Source of the DNA: Alphaproteobacteria bacterium
Lineage (GTDB): Bacteria > Pseudomonadota > Alphaproteobacteria > Micropepsales > Micropepsaceae
Assembly: GCA_003139615.1 (NCBI GenBank)
Contig: PLJH01000027.1
Location: 64,267-128,266, forward strand
DNA: 64,000 nucleotides
Reading direction: 5' to 3'
Shown: in pieces, positions 46,834 through 55,425 of the stretch
How positions within the stretch are numbered: position 1 is the first letter of the stretch
Layout of the letters: each line of letters starts with the position of its first letter
Notes under the pieces: model-generated
Told to the model about the DNA's origin: nothing
Databases searched by the model: none
The model's input: only the letters and a program-made list of their open reading frames with translations
Translations under genes and position numbers: made by a program

Positions 46834-47280
46834 CTAACTGCGCTTGCGCTTCTTTGGCGCGCGATCCATGCGCCCCAGGCCGGTTTTCCTGGCGAGCATC
46901 GAGCGCGTCGCGGCGTAGTTGGGCGCCGTCATCGGATAGTCATGCGGCAAGCCCCACTTCGTCCGGTATTGCTCGGGCGAGAGGCTATAGCGCGACCGCA
47001 GATATCGCTTGAGCATCTTGAGCTTCTTGCCATCTTCAAGGCAGATCACGTAATCAGGCGTGATCGATTTCTTTATGGGAACGGCGGGCTTCTGCGTCAT
47101 GGGAGGAGCTTCGCCTCCCGACTGTGCGAGCCAAGCGAGCGTTGCGTGCACGTCCCTAACCAATCCCGATACTTCGCTCGCCGAGGCGCGATTATTGCCG
47201 ACATACGCTTGCACTATGATCGCTGCGTATTCGATCAGGTTCGTATTTGGCAAAACTGTTTGTTCGTTATCAAGCGCCAT
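46834..47280 (-). CDS. MucR/Ros-family transcriptional regulator
   Basis: 148 residues. The family core is clear: ITPDYVICLEDGKKLKMLKRYLRSRYSLSPEQYRTKWGLPHDYPM and APNYAATRSML. N-terminal helix NLIEYAAIIVQAYVGNN. MucR proteins are H-NS-like silencers in alphaproteobacteria and Ros a zinc-finger repressor. It is convergent with the lipoprotein gene and may silence the cargo; that is inference. Confidence 0.9.
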   Translation of the reverse strand: MALDNEQTVLPNTNLIEYAAIIVQAYVGNNRASASEVSGLVRDVHATLAWLAQSGGEAPPMTQKPAVPIKKSITPDYVICLEDGKKLKMLKRYLRSRYSLSPEQYRTKWGLPHDYPMTAPNYAATRSMLARKTGLGRMDRAPKKRKRS

Positions 47281-47432
47281 TCATCTGCTCCGGGTGAAAG
47301 AAGCATATGAGAATACGTCTGCGCAGTTTGCAAATGGAGGACGCATGAGCAATTTTGAACACGTCTCGGACATCTGTTTGCAACTTGTGGTGTACTAATG
47401 GGACATAGCGACGTGTGTTGTCGTAAGGCGGA

Positions 47433-47540
47433 CTAAAATAATTCGGGCTGGGGCGAAGGCTTCTCGGATGGCGCTGGCTTCTTCTCCTGCTCGCGCATAT
47501 CCCAATCGCCTTCGACGGTTTGGAGCAGCGCCTTCACCTC
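47433..47540 (-). pseudogene. C-terminal remnant of an unknown gene
   Basis: The frame reads SEVKALLQTVEGDWDMREQE and ends with a proline-rich tail to a stop at 47433-47435. It looks like a genuine protein end, but an in-frame TAA sits immediately upstream near 47549. There is no start, so it is a leftover fragment. The rest of 47281-48078 (about 800 bp) holds no gene I can support. Confidence 0.4.
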
Positions 47541-47750
47541 GCTTTAGGGGCGCGCTCGTCTCACCAAGCCACGCCGCCCAATGCTCGGGCGGCAGAGTCG
47601 AGTCGAAAAAGAAATCCAGAGAGCCTCCGCAGCGCGGCTGCCCCTAATATATTGAATCAATTGACATATTCTGCGAAAACCTTCGGAAAAAATCGAACCC
47701 TGAAGGACATTGGGGTGCTCCCCGGCCCGCAATGCTTCGAACACAAGAAA

Positions 47751-47772
47751 GGCCCCCGCCGAAGCGGGGGCC
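47751..47772 (-). terminator. Strong hairpin downstream of ardC
   Basis: GGCCCCCGC pairs perfectly with GCGGGGGCC around CGAA. On the minus strand it is followed by TTTCTT, so it ends leftward transcripts. It lies about 300 bp after the original ardC stop and is probably the terminator of the xre-ruvC-ardC operon. Confidence 0.75.
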
Positions 47773-48078
47773 ATATTCACTCGCCTAGGAGCGCTCCGAC
47801 CGTAGCCGTTGATCGGCTCTCGTGTCGGGGTGGTGCGCTTGGAGCCGGTGCTGCTTTGAACTTGGGCGATGTGGCATTCATCCCATGCAAGTACGCGGCG
47901 GTTGCTGTTATCACACGAAGTGCGCCGAGTGCCGGCAAGCACGGTTTTGCGACCGTGCGATCACTGACGAGGCAATGCCGTCGCTTCGCATAACGACAAG
48001 CGAACGACCTATCAGCGACATTCCGCGCCGGAACGGAAATCTCAGTGGTGAGGAATGAACAAGTGGGCTGTAAGTGAT

Positions 48079-49023
48079 CTACGCCGGGGTCGCTCGAAGT
48101 GGCGTGGCGGGAGCTGCTTCGAACCAGTGCAGCTTCTCGCCCGCAGTCGCAGCCAGGTATTCCATCGCTTCCTGCGCTTTGTGGGCGGCGGTGAAGATCG
48201 CACGCGGATCGTTGTTAAGGACTTCAAGCCACGTCGCGACGTATGCGGCGTGATCCTATCGTGGCTCATTTGCGATCCCGAACACGGCGCACATGAATGC
48301 GGCACCGAGTTCGGCAACAAGTTCCTCGAACGCATAGGCATGACTGCCGAAGCGATTGTTGAGGTCGCGGCCGATGCGATGCGAGGCACCGCTCCAGTGC
48401 GTGAGTTCGTGCAAAAGAAAAGAATGATAGCCTTCGGACGCTGTGCGGGTCTTCGTGTCATGGAACCATGACGGGCTTGGCATCTCGATTCGATCCAGAT
48501 CGATGCGGTACTGCGCCCGGGCGTACCCGTGATCGATACGAGCGCCGAGTGCTTCGACGAACGCGGTGATTTGTTCGTTGATCTCGACGGGCGATTGCCG
48601 GCAAGGCTCGGGCGGTTGCCAATTGTCGATCTGCGCCGCGTTGAAGACCCAATACGCGCGGCCTATCGATCGGGGCAGTTCGCCGGCTGCGATCTCCAGA
48701 TCGGTCTGCTCGATCCGCTTGTAGAAGACGATGATCGAGCCGTGCTCGCCGCGCCGGACCTGAGCGCCAAGCGATTGCCATTGCTTGTACGAGGCCCAAT
48801 GTCCGCTTTGATACTTTTTCGCGGACGCATCGAGCCAGAGCGAGAGGATGTTGACGCCGTGATACGGATTTTCCGTGACGGCGTTTGTCGGTATCGCGAA
48901 CGGCACATCGCCCGTATGCCACGGCATTTCATATTTGCCTTTGGCTTCCTGAATGCCGCGCGCGATTTTCGCCGTGATCGCGCCGTAGACGTTGAGCTGC
49001 TTGGAAGGAACTTCGCTTTGCAT
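48079..49023 (-). pseudogene. ardC: ArdC-type antirestriction protein with in-frame amber stop
   Basis: N-terminal ssDNA-binding domain (MPWHTGDVPFAIPTNAVTENPYHGVN) followed by a zincin-like metallopeptidase domain (HSFLLHELTHWSGA, FEELVAELGAAFM). ArdC protects incoming DNA from restriction during transfer. The frame meets TAG at 48256-48258 just after FGIANEPR. It then continues with recognisable family sequence (DHAAYVATWLEVLNNDPRAI, KLHWFEA) to a stop at 48079, 314 residues in all. The truncated product has 255 residues and keeps the HExxH. Start ATG 49023 with AGGAGA upstream. Confidence 0.85.
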
Positions 49024-49096
49024 ATTTCTCTCCTGCGCATTGCAGGAGCCTCCGAAGGATTCAGAGGCTCCGAGGAGCGCGGGAGGCGGGAAGGGA

Positions 49097-49606
49097 CTAG
49101 AGCGAGCCCATTGCTCGGGCGAAATATGTGAGTGCGAGCGCGGCGGCGTCGAAGAGCGACTGTCGCGCGTCCTCGCTGTTCCAGCTCTTGCGCTTCTTCG
49201 GCAGGCGATGGGAGAGCGGGTCCAGATGCTTTGCGACGACCTCCGCGATCTCGTGACGTGTCGTCGCCCCGGAACCTGCGAAGGCCGACCTGACCGCAGT
49301 CCTGGGAAACACGACGGTGTCTGCGCCATGGAGGAGCGCGAGATGCGCCATCTCCCGGCAGAGTGCCTGGATGCGCTCCGTGCGGGGCTCGTGGCCTTCG
49401 AACTCTTCGAGCACGAAGACCGTAGGCTCATATCGCTTCAGCAATCGCTCAAAGCGGGCGATGAGGCGAGCATTCCGACCGGCCTTCGCACTTGCGATGC
49501 CCCAATCCAAGACTGAGAGAGGTGCTTCAAACAACACCCAGCCGAATCCGCGCGTTGTGGGGTGCGCCGCAAGCAGAAGACCCTTGTTGCGGGGACCCGC
49601 AGTCAT
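49097..49606 (-). CDS. RuvC-like (RNase H fold) protein
   Basis: 169 residues. The layout resembles a RuvC-type nuclease: first strand LLLAAHPTTRGFGWVLF, acidic second motif VFVLEEFEG, and C-terminal SLFDAAALALTYFA with an Asp. The first strand has His where RuvC has Asp, so activity is uncertain. It starts inside the stop of the upstream xre gene (ATGA overlap) and precedes ardC. Probably part of the element's DNA-processing set. Confidence 0.6.
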   Translation of the reverse strand: MTAGPRNKGLLLAAHPTTRGFGWVLFEAPLSVLDWGIASAKAGRNARLIARFERLLKRYEPTVFVLEEFEGHEPRTERIQALCREMAHLALLHGADTVVFPRTAVRSAFAGSGATTRHEIAEVVAKHLDPLSHRLPKKRKSWNSEDARQSLFDAAALALTYFARAMGSL

Positions 49607-49950
49607 ACCTCCGGGACGCCGATGGCGCGTTTCGCTATGTCGGATAAGAGTGCAAGTTTCTTCATTGAGGCTGGGTCAGTCTTGCCTCGTAGGCTCTCGT
49701 CGAGTTTGGCCGCCTGCCGGCCGATCTCATCCTGTATGTCTCTAACGGCTCCGGGGAAGAGTTCGGCGGCGGACTTTCCGAAGATGAACTCGCAGCCGAC
49801 CATGAACATGAGCGTCGGCGGGCGCTCGCCTTTCTCGCACTTGCGGACGTAATCGCCGCTAAGTCCAAGGAGCGAACCAAGCTCCTCTTGCGTGAGTGCC
49901 GACGATATGCGCGCGGTATGCAGATAGATGTCTAGTGCTGGTTGCTCCAT
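49603..49950 (-). CDS. XRE-family HTH regulator
   Basis: About 115 residues. HTH: ISSALTQEELGSLLGLSGDYVRKCEKGERPPTLMF. The C-terminal half is helical. I chose the ATG at 49950 because the HTH then starts about 12 residues in; 49998 is the alternative. First gene of the xre-ruvC-ardC operon, so it probably autoregulates it. Confidence 0.82.
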   Translation of the reverse strand: MEQPALDIYLHTARISSALTQEELGSLLGLSGDYVRKCEKGERPPTLMFMVGCEFIFGKSAAELFPGAVRDIQDEIGRQAAKLDESLRGKTDPASMKKLALLSDIAKRAIGVPEV

Positions 49951-50050
49951 GGACGAGAGCGATTGTCTCCCGCCAGAGGGCAGCAAAAAAGAAGGCACAA
50001 TCGGACTGTTAGTCCGGTCGGAATCGGTGGCTATTTCAATATGCCGTCAA

Positions 50051-50080
50051 TCTAGCACGAGCCGATAAAATCTAGCTAGA
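50051..50080 (-). promoter_or_regulatory. TCTAGC-containing operator candidate
   Basis: TCTAGCTAGA (50071-50080) is a perfect palindrome and a half copy, TCTAGC, occurs at 50051. They lie about 100-130 bp upstream of the xre operon start. Possible XRE binding site. Confidence 0.35.
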
Positions 50081-50098
50081 ATGCCGATCAAGCGCGGC

Positions 50099-50184
50099 TC
50101 AAACTGCGTTGAGGCCGTATCGAAGCGCAAGCGCCTCCAGCTTCGCACGCTCGGTCGCCGGCACGACGAATACGCCGCCGGAAA
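50099..50184 (-). pseudogene. C-terminal remnant of a P-loop ATPase paralogue
   Basis: The minus-strand frame reads GGVFVVPATERAKLEALALR followed by YGLNAV and a stop at 50099-50101. It matches the end of the intact ATPase at 50793 (GGVFVVPATERAKLQALSHR, YAIRDV) at about 20 of 26 positions. Nothing of the rest remains. It marks a past recombination or deletion between two related elements. Confidence 0.75.
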
Positions 50185-50218
50185 TAATAATTAAACGCCC
50201 AGTGATCTTGCTGGGCGT
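50183..50218 (-). terminator. Hairpin with T-rich tail
   Basis: ACGCCCAG (50195-50202) pairs perfectly with CTGGGCGT (50211-50218). On the minus strand the stem is followed by TTTAATTATTATTT. This looks like a leftward terminator placed exactly at the edge of the ATPase remnant. Confidence 0.6.
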
Positions 50219-50365
50219 CGAATACTGACGGTGCTCGCAACTTGCGATTTCTTGCACTATCTTCATAATGGAGGGTCTACGCCGATTCGTTTTCTGGCGC
50301 AGAAAAAGGCTTCCCTAGACGCTTTGGCTGGAACCCATCGCGTCAGGCTTACTGGGAGGACGCCA

Positions 50366-50746
50366 ATGAAGGATAGCTTCTCGCCCTCGGTTCAGCTTTT
50401 CGGGAACCCGAACCGCATTCGACTGAAGAATGCGGAAGCCGGAAAGAACTCATTTCTCGGTGATGATCAGGGTTTCGGTGCGAACTCTCATCCGCAGCTT
50501 TTTGATTTTTCTGAGCCTTCCTTTCGGCCCCGAAAGTCCCTGTTCAAAACCCCACGGAAAATCATAACGCCTCCAACTTCGAGCGCGCAAGACGATTTGT
50601 TCTCGATTTTGCCTACCCGCGATCTGAAAAGCTCAGAGGACTTCCGAACAATTGTGTCGCCAGATATTCGGTGCGTGCACGTGTGGCGCGTGGCTGACGA
50701 GGACTTGCTCTGGTGCTGCGTTCTCTGCGGGAACTTTCACGCGTGA
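50366..50746 (+). CDS. Hypothetical protein
   Basis: 126 residues from the ATG at 50366, preceded by GGGAGGA. The middle is proline- and basic-rich; the end has HVWRVADEDLLWCCVLCGNFHA with a C-x2-C-like cluster. It sits between the ATPase remnant and the intact ATPase, convergent with the latter. No family recognised. Confidence 0.5.
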   Translation: MKDSFSPSVQLFGNPNRIRLKNAEAGKNSFLGDDQGFGANSHPQLFDFSEPSFRPRKSLFKTPRKIITPPTSSAQDDLFSILPTRDLKSSEDFRTIVSPDIRCVHVWRVADEDLLWCCVLCGNFHA

Positions 50747-50792
50747 CCGACCACCCCTTGTAGTATAACCCGCGGCGGGGCCCATAAGATGT

Positions 50793-52157
50793 TCAGACAT
50801 CCCTGATGGCATAGCGATGAGAAAGCGCCTGCAGCTTCGCGCGCTCTGTCGCCGGCACAACGAACACGCCGCCCGTCTTCTTCGTTTCGAGATTCAAACG
50901 GCCCCGAAGTACCGCGCCGATGCCGCGGTATGACATCGGTCCGAACCGGTCGGCGTTGTCGGCATTGAAGCGCTTCGTAACTAGGGCGACCGGTGCGGGA
51001 CCTCCAGCGTGCTCAGCAAAGGTTGCTATGACGGCGGCCAGGACACAGGCGTCCGGCGCCTCACGGCGGGTGCGGGCAAGATCGGCACTTTTGTCCTTGA
51101 GCCAGCTTTGTATCTCGGCACGGAGGGCTGGATCTTCGACCAGGCTGAGGAGCGCGAGCGCGGATTGATTGGCGCGGGACTCGACACCTTCGATGATTGC
51201 AGCGGGGTCGGTCTTGATGTGGAAGAACTCCGAGAACCGAAAATGCAGGAGGCGGTTTCGAAGAGCAAGAGCTTCGTCCTTCATACTGGCGGGCAAATGT
51301 ATGGGAATGTCCGGCCGGAGGGAGCGGGAATAGGTCTCTTCGGTGAAGAAGCGGCTTTCGAGCGCAATGTCCTGGAACGGCTCGCGGGTTGCGATGAGCT
51401 TCGGTCCATAGACCTTGAAGGCATATGGGTTGAACTCCTTGTATCGATTCTGGATCGTGCGCAGCACCGGCATGCCTTTGGCCGTGCCGTTGTTGAGTAT
51501 CTTGACCAAGTCCGCTTTCGCGTCGCTATAGGGCAAGTCGGCTTCGTCAAGAACGAGCGTGCCGCCGAAGCTGTCTAGTGTGTGGAAGATCGGGGAGACG
51601 GTCGAGGCGCCCGACGCGAAGAAGGGCCGATAGCAGAGCGAGCCGATAGTGTGGAGCGCCCGGGTCTTGCCGGTGCCGTAGTCGCCGCGAAGGCGAAGGT
51701 ATGGGAGTTCGCCGAAGGCGTCGTGCACCCACGAGAGAAGCACATAGTGCACGGCGATTTGCTCGAACAGCGGTGAGAGATCGACGTACCGATGCAGGAA
51801 CGCCCGAATGTCGGCAACCAGTTCATCCTTGAGCCCATATTCGAGCGGCATCGAGGGGAGGAGCACACAGCCGCTTGTTATGAGGTTGTTGGCGGGTGAA
51901 TACGGGACGAGGAGTTCACCCGTCCCAATGCTCACTTCCTGCTCGATGTTCCAAAGACCATCGAAGCGCGAAACGGCAAGCGCGGTCGTGTGCTTGGCAG
52001 CGTTGTATACGAGCTCCACCAACGTGTCTGAGGATACGCGCGAGACGGTCGGGATGCGGTTTGAATCTGGCATACGGTGCATTGTCGTATGCACGAGAGA
52101 GTTTTGCGCGACGGCACTTTCGGACAGCCGAATTACCGAGTCGCTGAGACTGGACAC
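50793..52157 (-). CDS. P-loop ATPase of the element (replication-like, hypothetical)
   Basis: 454 residues. Walker A is RGDYGTGKTRALHTI, Walker B is GGTLVLDEADLPYSD, and an arginine-containing stretch KLIATREPFQD follows at the sensor position. The C-terminal 100 residues look like a winged-helix domain (FGPMSYRGIGAVLRGRLNLETKK). The pattern suits an AAA+ helicase or primase-helicase-like protein of mobile elements. The start is uncertain (GTG at 52157 or ATG near 52073). Confidence 0.65.
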   Translation of the reverse strand: MSSLSDSVIRLSESAVAQNSLVHTTMHRMPDSNRIPTVSRVSSDTLVELVYNAAKHTTALAVSRFDGLWNIEQEVSIGTGELLVPYSPANNLITSGCVLLPSMPLEYGLKDELVADIRAFLHRYVDLSPLFEQIAVHYVLLSWVHDAFGELPYLRLRGDYGTGKTRALHTIGSLCYRPFFASGASTVSPIFHTLDSFGGTLVLDEADLPYSDAKADLVKILNNGTAKGMPVLRTIQNRYKEFNPYAFKVYGPKLIATREPFQDIALESRFFTEETYSRSLRPDIPIHLPASMKDEALALRNRLLHFRFSEFFHIKTDPAAIIEGVESRANQSALALLSLVEDPALRAEIQSWLKDKSADLARTRREAPDACVLAAVIATFAEHAGGPAPVALVTKRFNADNADRFGPMSYRGIGAVLRGRLNLETKKTGGVFVVPATERAKLQALSHRYAIRDV

Positions 52158-52229
52158 GGGGGCAGTGGCGACCTGACCAGTCTCCCTAAGTTCGCTGTTG
52201 ATCTCGGGGACAAATGCTACAATCCAAAT

Positions 52230-52499
52230 ATGCCGGGTGAAGGTCCAAACGCCGATTTCGCACGCGATATTCTACTTCACGAATATGAGCGGATGTGTAC
52301 GGAGATACGTGCACTCGAAGGAAACAACGAGAAGGCAATAGCCTTTGGCCTGTCAATCATCACCGCTGCTCTTACGGTTGGCATTGCGCAGCACGTCCAT
52401 CAGATATTCTTTGTAGTTCCGATCGCCATCGTAGGCGTCTTTTTCTATCCCAAACCCCGATTTGTAGATAGCCACCGTGTCGCTGCCAATATCCACTGA
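52230..52499 (+). CDS. Small membrane protein, probably truncated
   Basis: 89 residues. The N-terminus ARDILLHEYERMCTEIRALEGNNEKAI is followed by two membrane segments (FGLSIITAALTVGIAQ and IFFVVPIAIVGVFFY). Similar proteins I recall continue for 100 or more residues after this point, whereas this one ends in an unlike tail (PKPRFVDSHRVAANIH). A frameshift or deletion is likely. Confidence 0.5.
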   Translation: MPGEGPNADFARDILLHEYERMCTEIRALEGNNEKAIAFGLSIITAALTVGIAQHVHQIFFVVPIAIVGVFFYPKPRFVDSHRVAANIH

Positions 52500-52631
52500 A
52501 ATTGACTGAAGGCCCACGCTTCATCGCAAGTGCTGCGACAGCGCGGGTCTGCGCGCCATCGTCGATGCGACGGTTGTCTTCTCTCAAAGCCGCTTATACC
52601 ATGGGCGGTATGTGGCGATGGTCGGCTCTGG

Positions 52632-53213
52632 TTAGGGCTCGCTGACGCCGGACGCCGCCATTGGAATCCAAACCATGATGCGGGCCGATGGATCTTTACA
52701 CCGAAGAAACATGACGCTTCGAAAGGTTCCTTCGAGAAGAAGTGGCCCGCGATGCTCCAAGTCGATGAAATCGGGCAGCACGATGATGGGTTCTATCTGC
52801 TGAATCTCTTGGTTCGAAGGAATCTCCTTCGCGGCAGCGCGAGGGTGCGAACGTTCGAACGGACCTCGCATTGAAACAAGATCAGCAAGGGGTATCCATT
52901 GGAGTCCTGGAACACAGATGGTCGCCAGAAGTTGTTCTCGTGTCCATGCAACGCAGATAAAACTCTCATGGGGGGCCAGTGCAGGCACAAGCCCGCATCG
53001 CCCTTTGTGCCTGTTGAGCGCTTCTATCAACTCGTTGCGATCGTTTTCCGACAGCTCGCCGAACGGCACGTTCCCCCGAGCCCGAGCAAAGAGACCGTCT
53101 GACACGAGGCCCGTGTAACTGTTGGCAAAACGGCTTGATGTAAGCTCCGCGTAGGCCCATCTCGCTTTGAGGGTGTCACGAGAGATTTTCTGACCGAGCT
53201 CTATTCGATTCAT
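52632..53213 (-). CDS. Hypothetical protein
   Basis: 193 residues, no signal or membrane segment. N-terminal MNRIELGQKISRDTLKARWAYAELTSSRF, central FGELSENDRNELIEALNRHKG. Clean start ATG at 53213 in a stretch with no competing gene. No family recognised. The 195 bp to the second recombinase are empty. Confidence 0.5.
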   Translation of the reverse strand: MNRIELGQKISRDTLKARWAYAELTSSRFANSYTGLVSDGLFARARGNVPFGELSENDRNELIEALNRHKGRCGLVPALAPHESFICVAWTREQLLATICVPGLQWIPLADLVSMRGPFERSHPRAAAKEIPSNQEIQQIEPIIVLPDFIDLEHRGPLLLEGTFRSVMFLRCKDPSARIMVWIPMAASGVSEP

Positions 53214-53408
53214 AACCTACTCTACCAAGCCATTCCTAAGCTCTCCAGAGGTTCAGTGACGTAAGGACTTCGGGGACGTTGCAGACGACATATCTGAGCA
53301 TCGGCGACCCGGTGGTACGGCGCGGCTTTGCTTGACTGAAGTCGCGCCTAACCGAGCCGCCGTTGCTGATCGGGAGACGCCGGGACGATGGGGACGTTAT
53401 AACGTGTA

Positions 53409-54968
53409 CTAAGTTCTCCCATTCTCTGCTATATTCCTCAGTATGTTGAGTATGCTCCTTATTCGAACATTATCTCGATGACGAGCACATTCCTGGTCAG
53501 GTTCGAACTTTGTTCGAAGGTTGTCTCGACTAGGAGCACATTCCTCTAAATTTTCTAATTCCAATATCTCTCGATAAGGAGTCCGCAGCGTAAACGTTGA
53601 AGTTTCTCCGTGTACGGAGAAGTTCGAACATATGATATCGAGCAATTCGCGCTTTTCGTCATCAAGCAGCAATTCGTAGCGCAGAAGCTCACGATTGTTG
53701 CGTTCGAACTCTTCAAACAGTTCTTGGAGAGGCGACAGCCTGTCGGTGCGTGCCAGTTCTGCCAGGATGCCTTGGCGCTCCATGAGCAGCTTCTCCTTGC
53801 GCGCATTGAATGTGGCGCTATCGATGGTTTCGTCGACCAATAGGTCGGTGAGGCGCGTGAGGCGGTCGTCGAGATGGTGGAGTCGAAGGGTGAGGGCCGC
53901 TTTTAGGCGCTCCGTATTGCCTTCAAGGTCGGTACATTCATCCCGTACAACGTCCCTTAAGTCCTCAAGTCCCTGTTCGTCGATGCGTATGCGCTCAATG
54001 TGATCCAGTGCGACGCCTTCGAGCGCGTCGCTCTTCCACGAGACGCCTTGGCAATGCTCGCCATGGCAGCGGTAGTAGAGGCGGGACTTTTGGATTTCGC
54101 CGGTGAGATGGCGGCGCTCGCAATTATCGCATTTCACCATCTGGCGCAGCAGGTATCGATGCTTTTTCGCTTTGGGCACCGTCTTGCCGCGCAGGGTGGC
54201 TTGCACTCGATCAAACAGGGCTTTGGATATGAGCGGCTCATGCACGCCGGGGAACGTCTCGCCGGTCGTGCTGATGCGGATCACGCCCATATAGAAGGGA
54301 TTGTTGAGGACGGCAGTGAGTGTGTTGTCATAGAGGGGCTTGCCGGCGGCAGTGCGCAATCCCTTCTGCCACATCTCATGCCGCAATTCTTCGAAACCGA
54401 CGGTGCTCGTGGCATATCGTTCGAACAGATGGCGGATGAGCGGCCCTTTGACCGGGTCAATGACTTTCAGCTTGCCCTTGCCGCAGTTGAGATAGCCGAT
54501 TGGAGCCGCCCACGGATACAGGCCCTGCTTCAAGCGGCCATACATACCCTTCTTCACTTCCTCGCGTAGGTTGCGGATGTAGTCGGCAGCGACGACAGCC
54601 TGGATGTCAGCGGAGAGACGGCCGCCCCGCGAGAGTAGGTCGAAATTATCGCTCACGAAGCGAACATCGATGCCGCGGTCTATGAGGTCGCCGAGATCAG
54701 CCCAATCCCGAAGATTACGCGCGCTGCGGTCGATCTTGTGGATGATAAGGCCGTCAGCTTTTCCTGATCTGAGTTTCGAAAGCATCTCGGAAAACTGCCG
54801 ACGCCCTTGTTTCGCGGCCGTCTCCACCTCTTCGAACCAACCGGTGATCGTGAGTGCGTTGCGAGCGGCATACGCTTCGATGGCGCTCTTCTGTTCCTGA
54901 AGGGATGATCCGCGCTCGCCCTGCTTTACGGTTGAAACGCGGATGTATGCGAAATATGACTTGGTCAT
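53409..54968 (-). CDS. Second serine recombinase
   Basis: 519 residues. The catalytic Ser is in FAYIRVSTVKQGERGSSLQEQ and the motif IHKIDRSARNLRDW follows. The recombinase domain (WAAPIGYLNCGKGKLKVI), zinc ribbon (VKCDNCERRHL, YYRCHGEHCQG) and coiled coil are present. It is only distantly like the recombinase at the left end. The C-terminus is unusual: a 17-residue tandem repeat (EECAPSRDNLRTKFEPD / QECARHRDNVRIRSILN). It overlaps the small gene upstream by 4 bp. Confidence 0.93.
   Translation of the reverse strand: MTKSYFAYIRVSTVKQGERGSSLQEQKSAIEAYAARNALTITGWFEEVETAAKQGRRQFSEMLSKLRSGKADGLIIHKIDRSARNLRDWADLGDLIDRGIDVRFVSDNFDLLSRGGRLSADIQAVVAADYIRNLREEVKKGMYGRLKQGLYPWAAPIGYLNCGKGKLKVIDPVKGPLIRHLFERYATSTVGFEELRHEMWQKGLRTAAGKPLYDNTLTAVLNNPFYMGVIRISTTGETFPGVHEPLISKALFDRVQATLRGKTVPKAKKHRYLLRQMVKCDNCERRHLTGEIQKSRLYYRCHGEHCQGVSWKSDALEGVALDHIERIRIDEQGLEDLRDVVRDECTDLEGNTERLKAALTLRLHHLDDRLTRLTDLLVDETIDSATFNARKEKLLMERQGILAELARTDRLSPLQELFEEFERNNRELLRYELLLDDEKRELLDIICSNFSVHGETSTFTLRTPYREILELENLEECAPSRDNLRTKFEPDQECARHRDNVRIRSILNILRNIAENGRT
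53457..53545. repeat. 51-nt-period tandem repeat in the recombinase 3' end
   Basis: Two 38-bp copies at 53457-53494 and 53508-53545 match at 30 of 38 positions. The best conserved parts are TTCGAA, TCTCGA and GAGCACATTCCT. The position at the 3' end of a large serine recombinase gene is where attachment sites or binding sites often lie. Confidence 0.7.
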
Positions 54969-55177
54969 GGAGTTGTGGCGGGTAGCTCCGATTTTAGCCC
55001 GGAATCTGTAACAGCGCGAATCGCAGTATGTGAATTGTCAACCGCGAGCCTTTCATGGACGCGCAGAAGCAGTCGCGCGAGGCGTTTGAGACTTTCGCGT
55101 GCGAGCTCACGCTCCTCGTGCGAGGCATTCGGCATGTACTTATTGAGGATGATGTCGCCGGGACGATGCGTACGCAT
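54965..55177 (-). CDS. Small protein paired with the second recombinase
   Basis: 70 residues, mostly one helix: NASHEERELARESLKRLARLLLRVHERLA. It overlaps the recombinase start by 4 bp, so both should be made together. Possible accessory or directionality factor by position only. It is divergent from the TraD-like gene. Confidence 0.55.
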   Translation of the reverse strand: MRTHRPGDIILNKYMPNASHEERELARESLKRLARLLLRVHERLAVDNSHTAIRAVTDSGLKSELPATTP

Positions 55178-55425
55178 CGTTTAAGTCTCCAGAAATTGTA
55201 AGAGGCTGGTAGGCGTCACTTCGGGTCGGTACGTCTCGTTAGACCGCCTTGCGATGGTACAGATTGATGTTCAAATCAAATGACGCAATGACCGGACTGA
55301 GCTCCGCGCTGTGAATCAGCATCAAAGTGACCGCGTCATCGCCCCCAACGTCCCGACCTCCAGGCGCTACCGCTGTCCGCTATTGCCTTCTATTCGAGGA
55401 GGCATCGGCGTCCGAAGATTTGCCG

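Noticed and set aside
47544-47942. 132-codon minus-strand ORF
   Set aside because: It runs through the strong hairpin at 47751-47772 and has no protein-like pattern.
53501-53515. GTTC-N7-GTTC inside the second recombinase gene
   Set aside because: It falls within the coding tandem repeat, has no promoter next to it, and is easily explained by the repeated TTCGAA.
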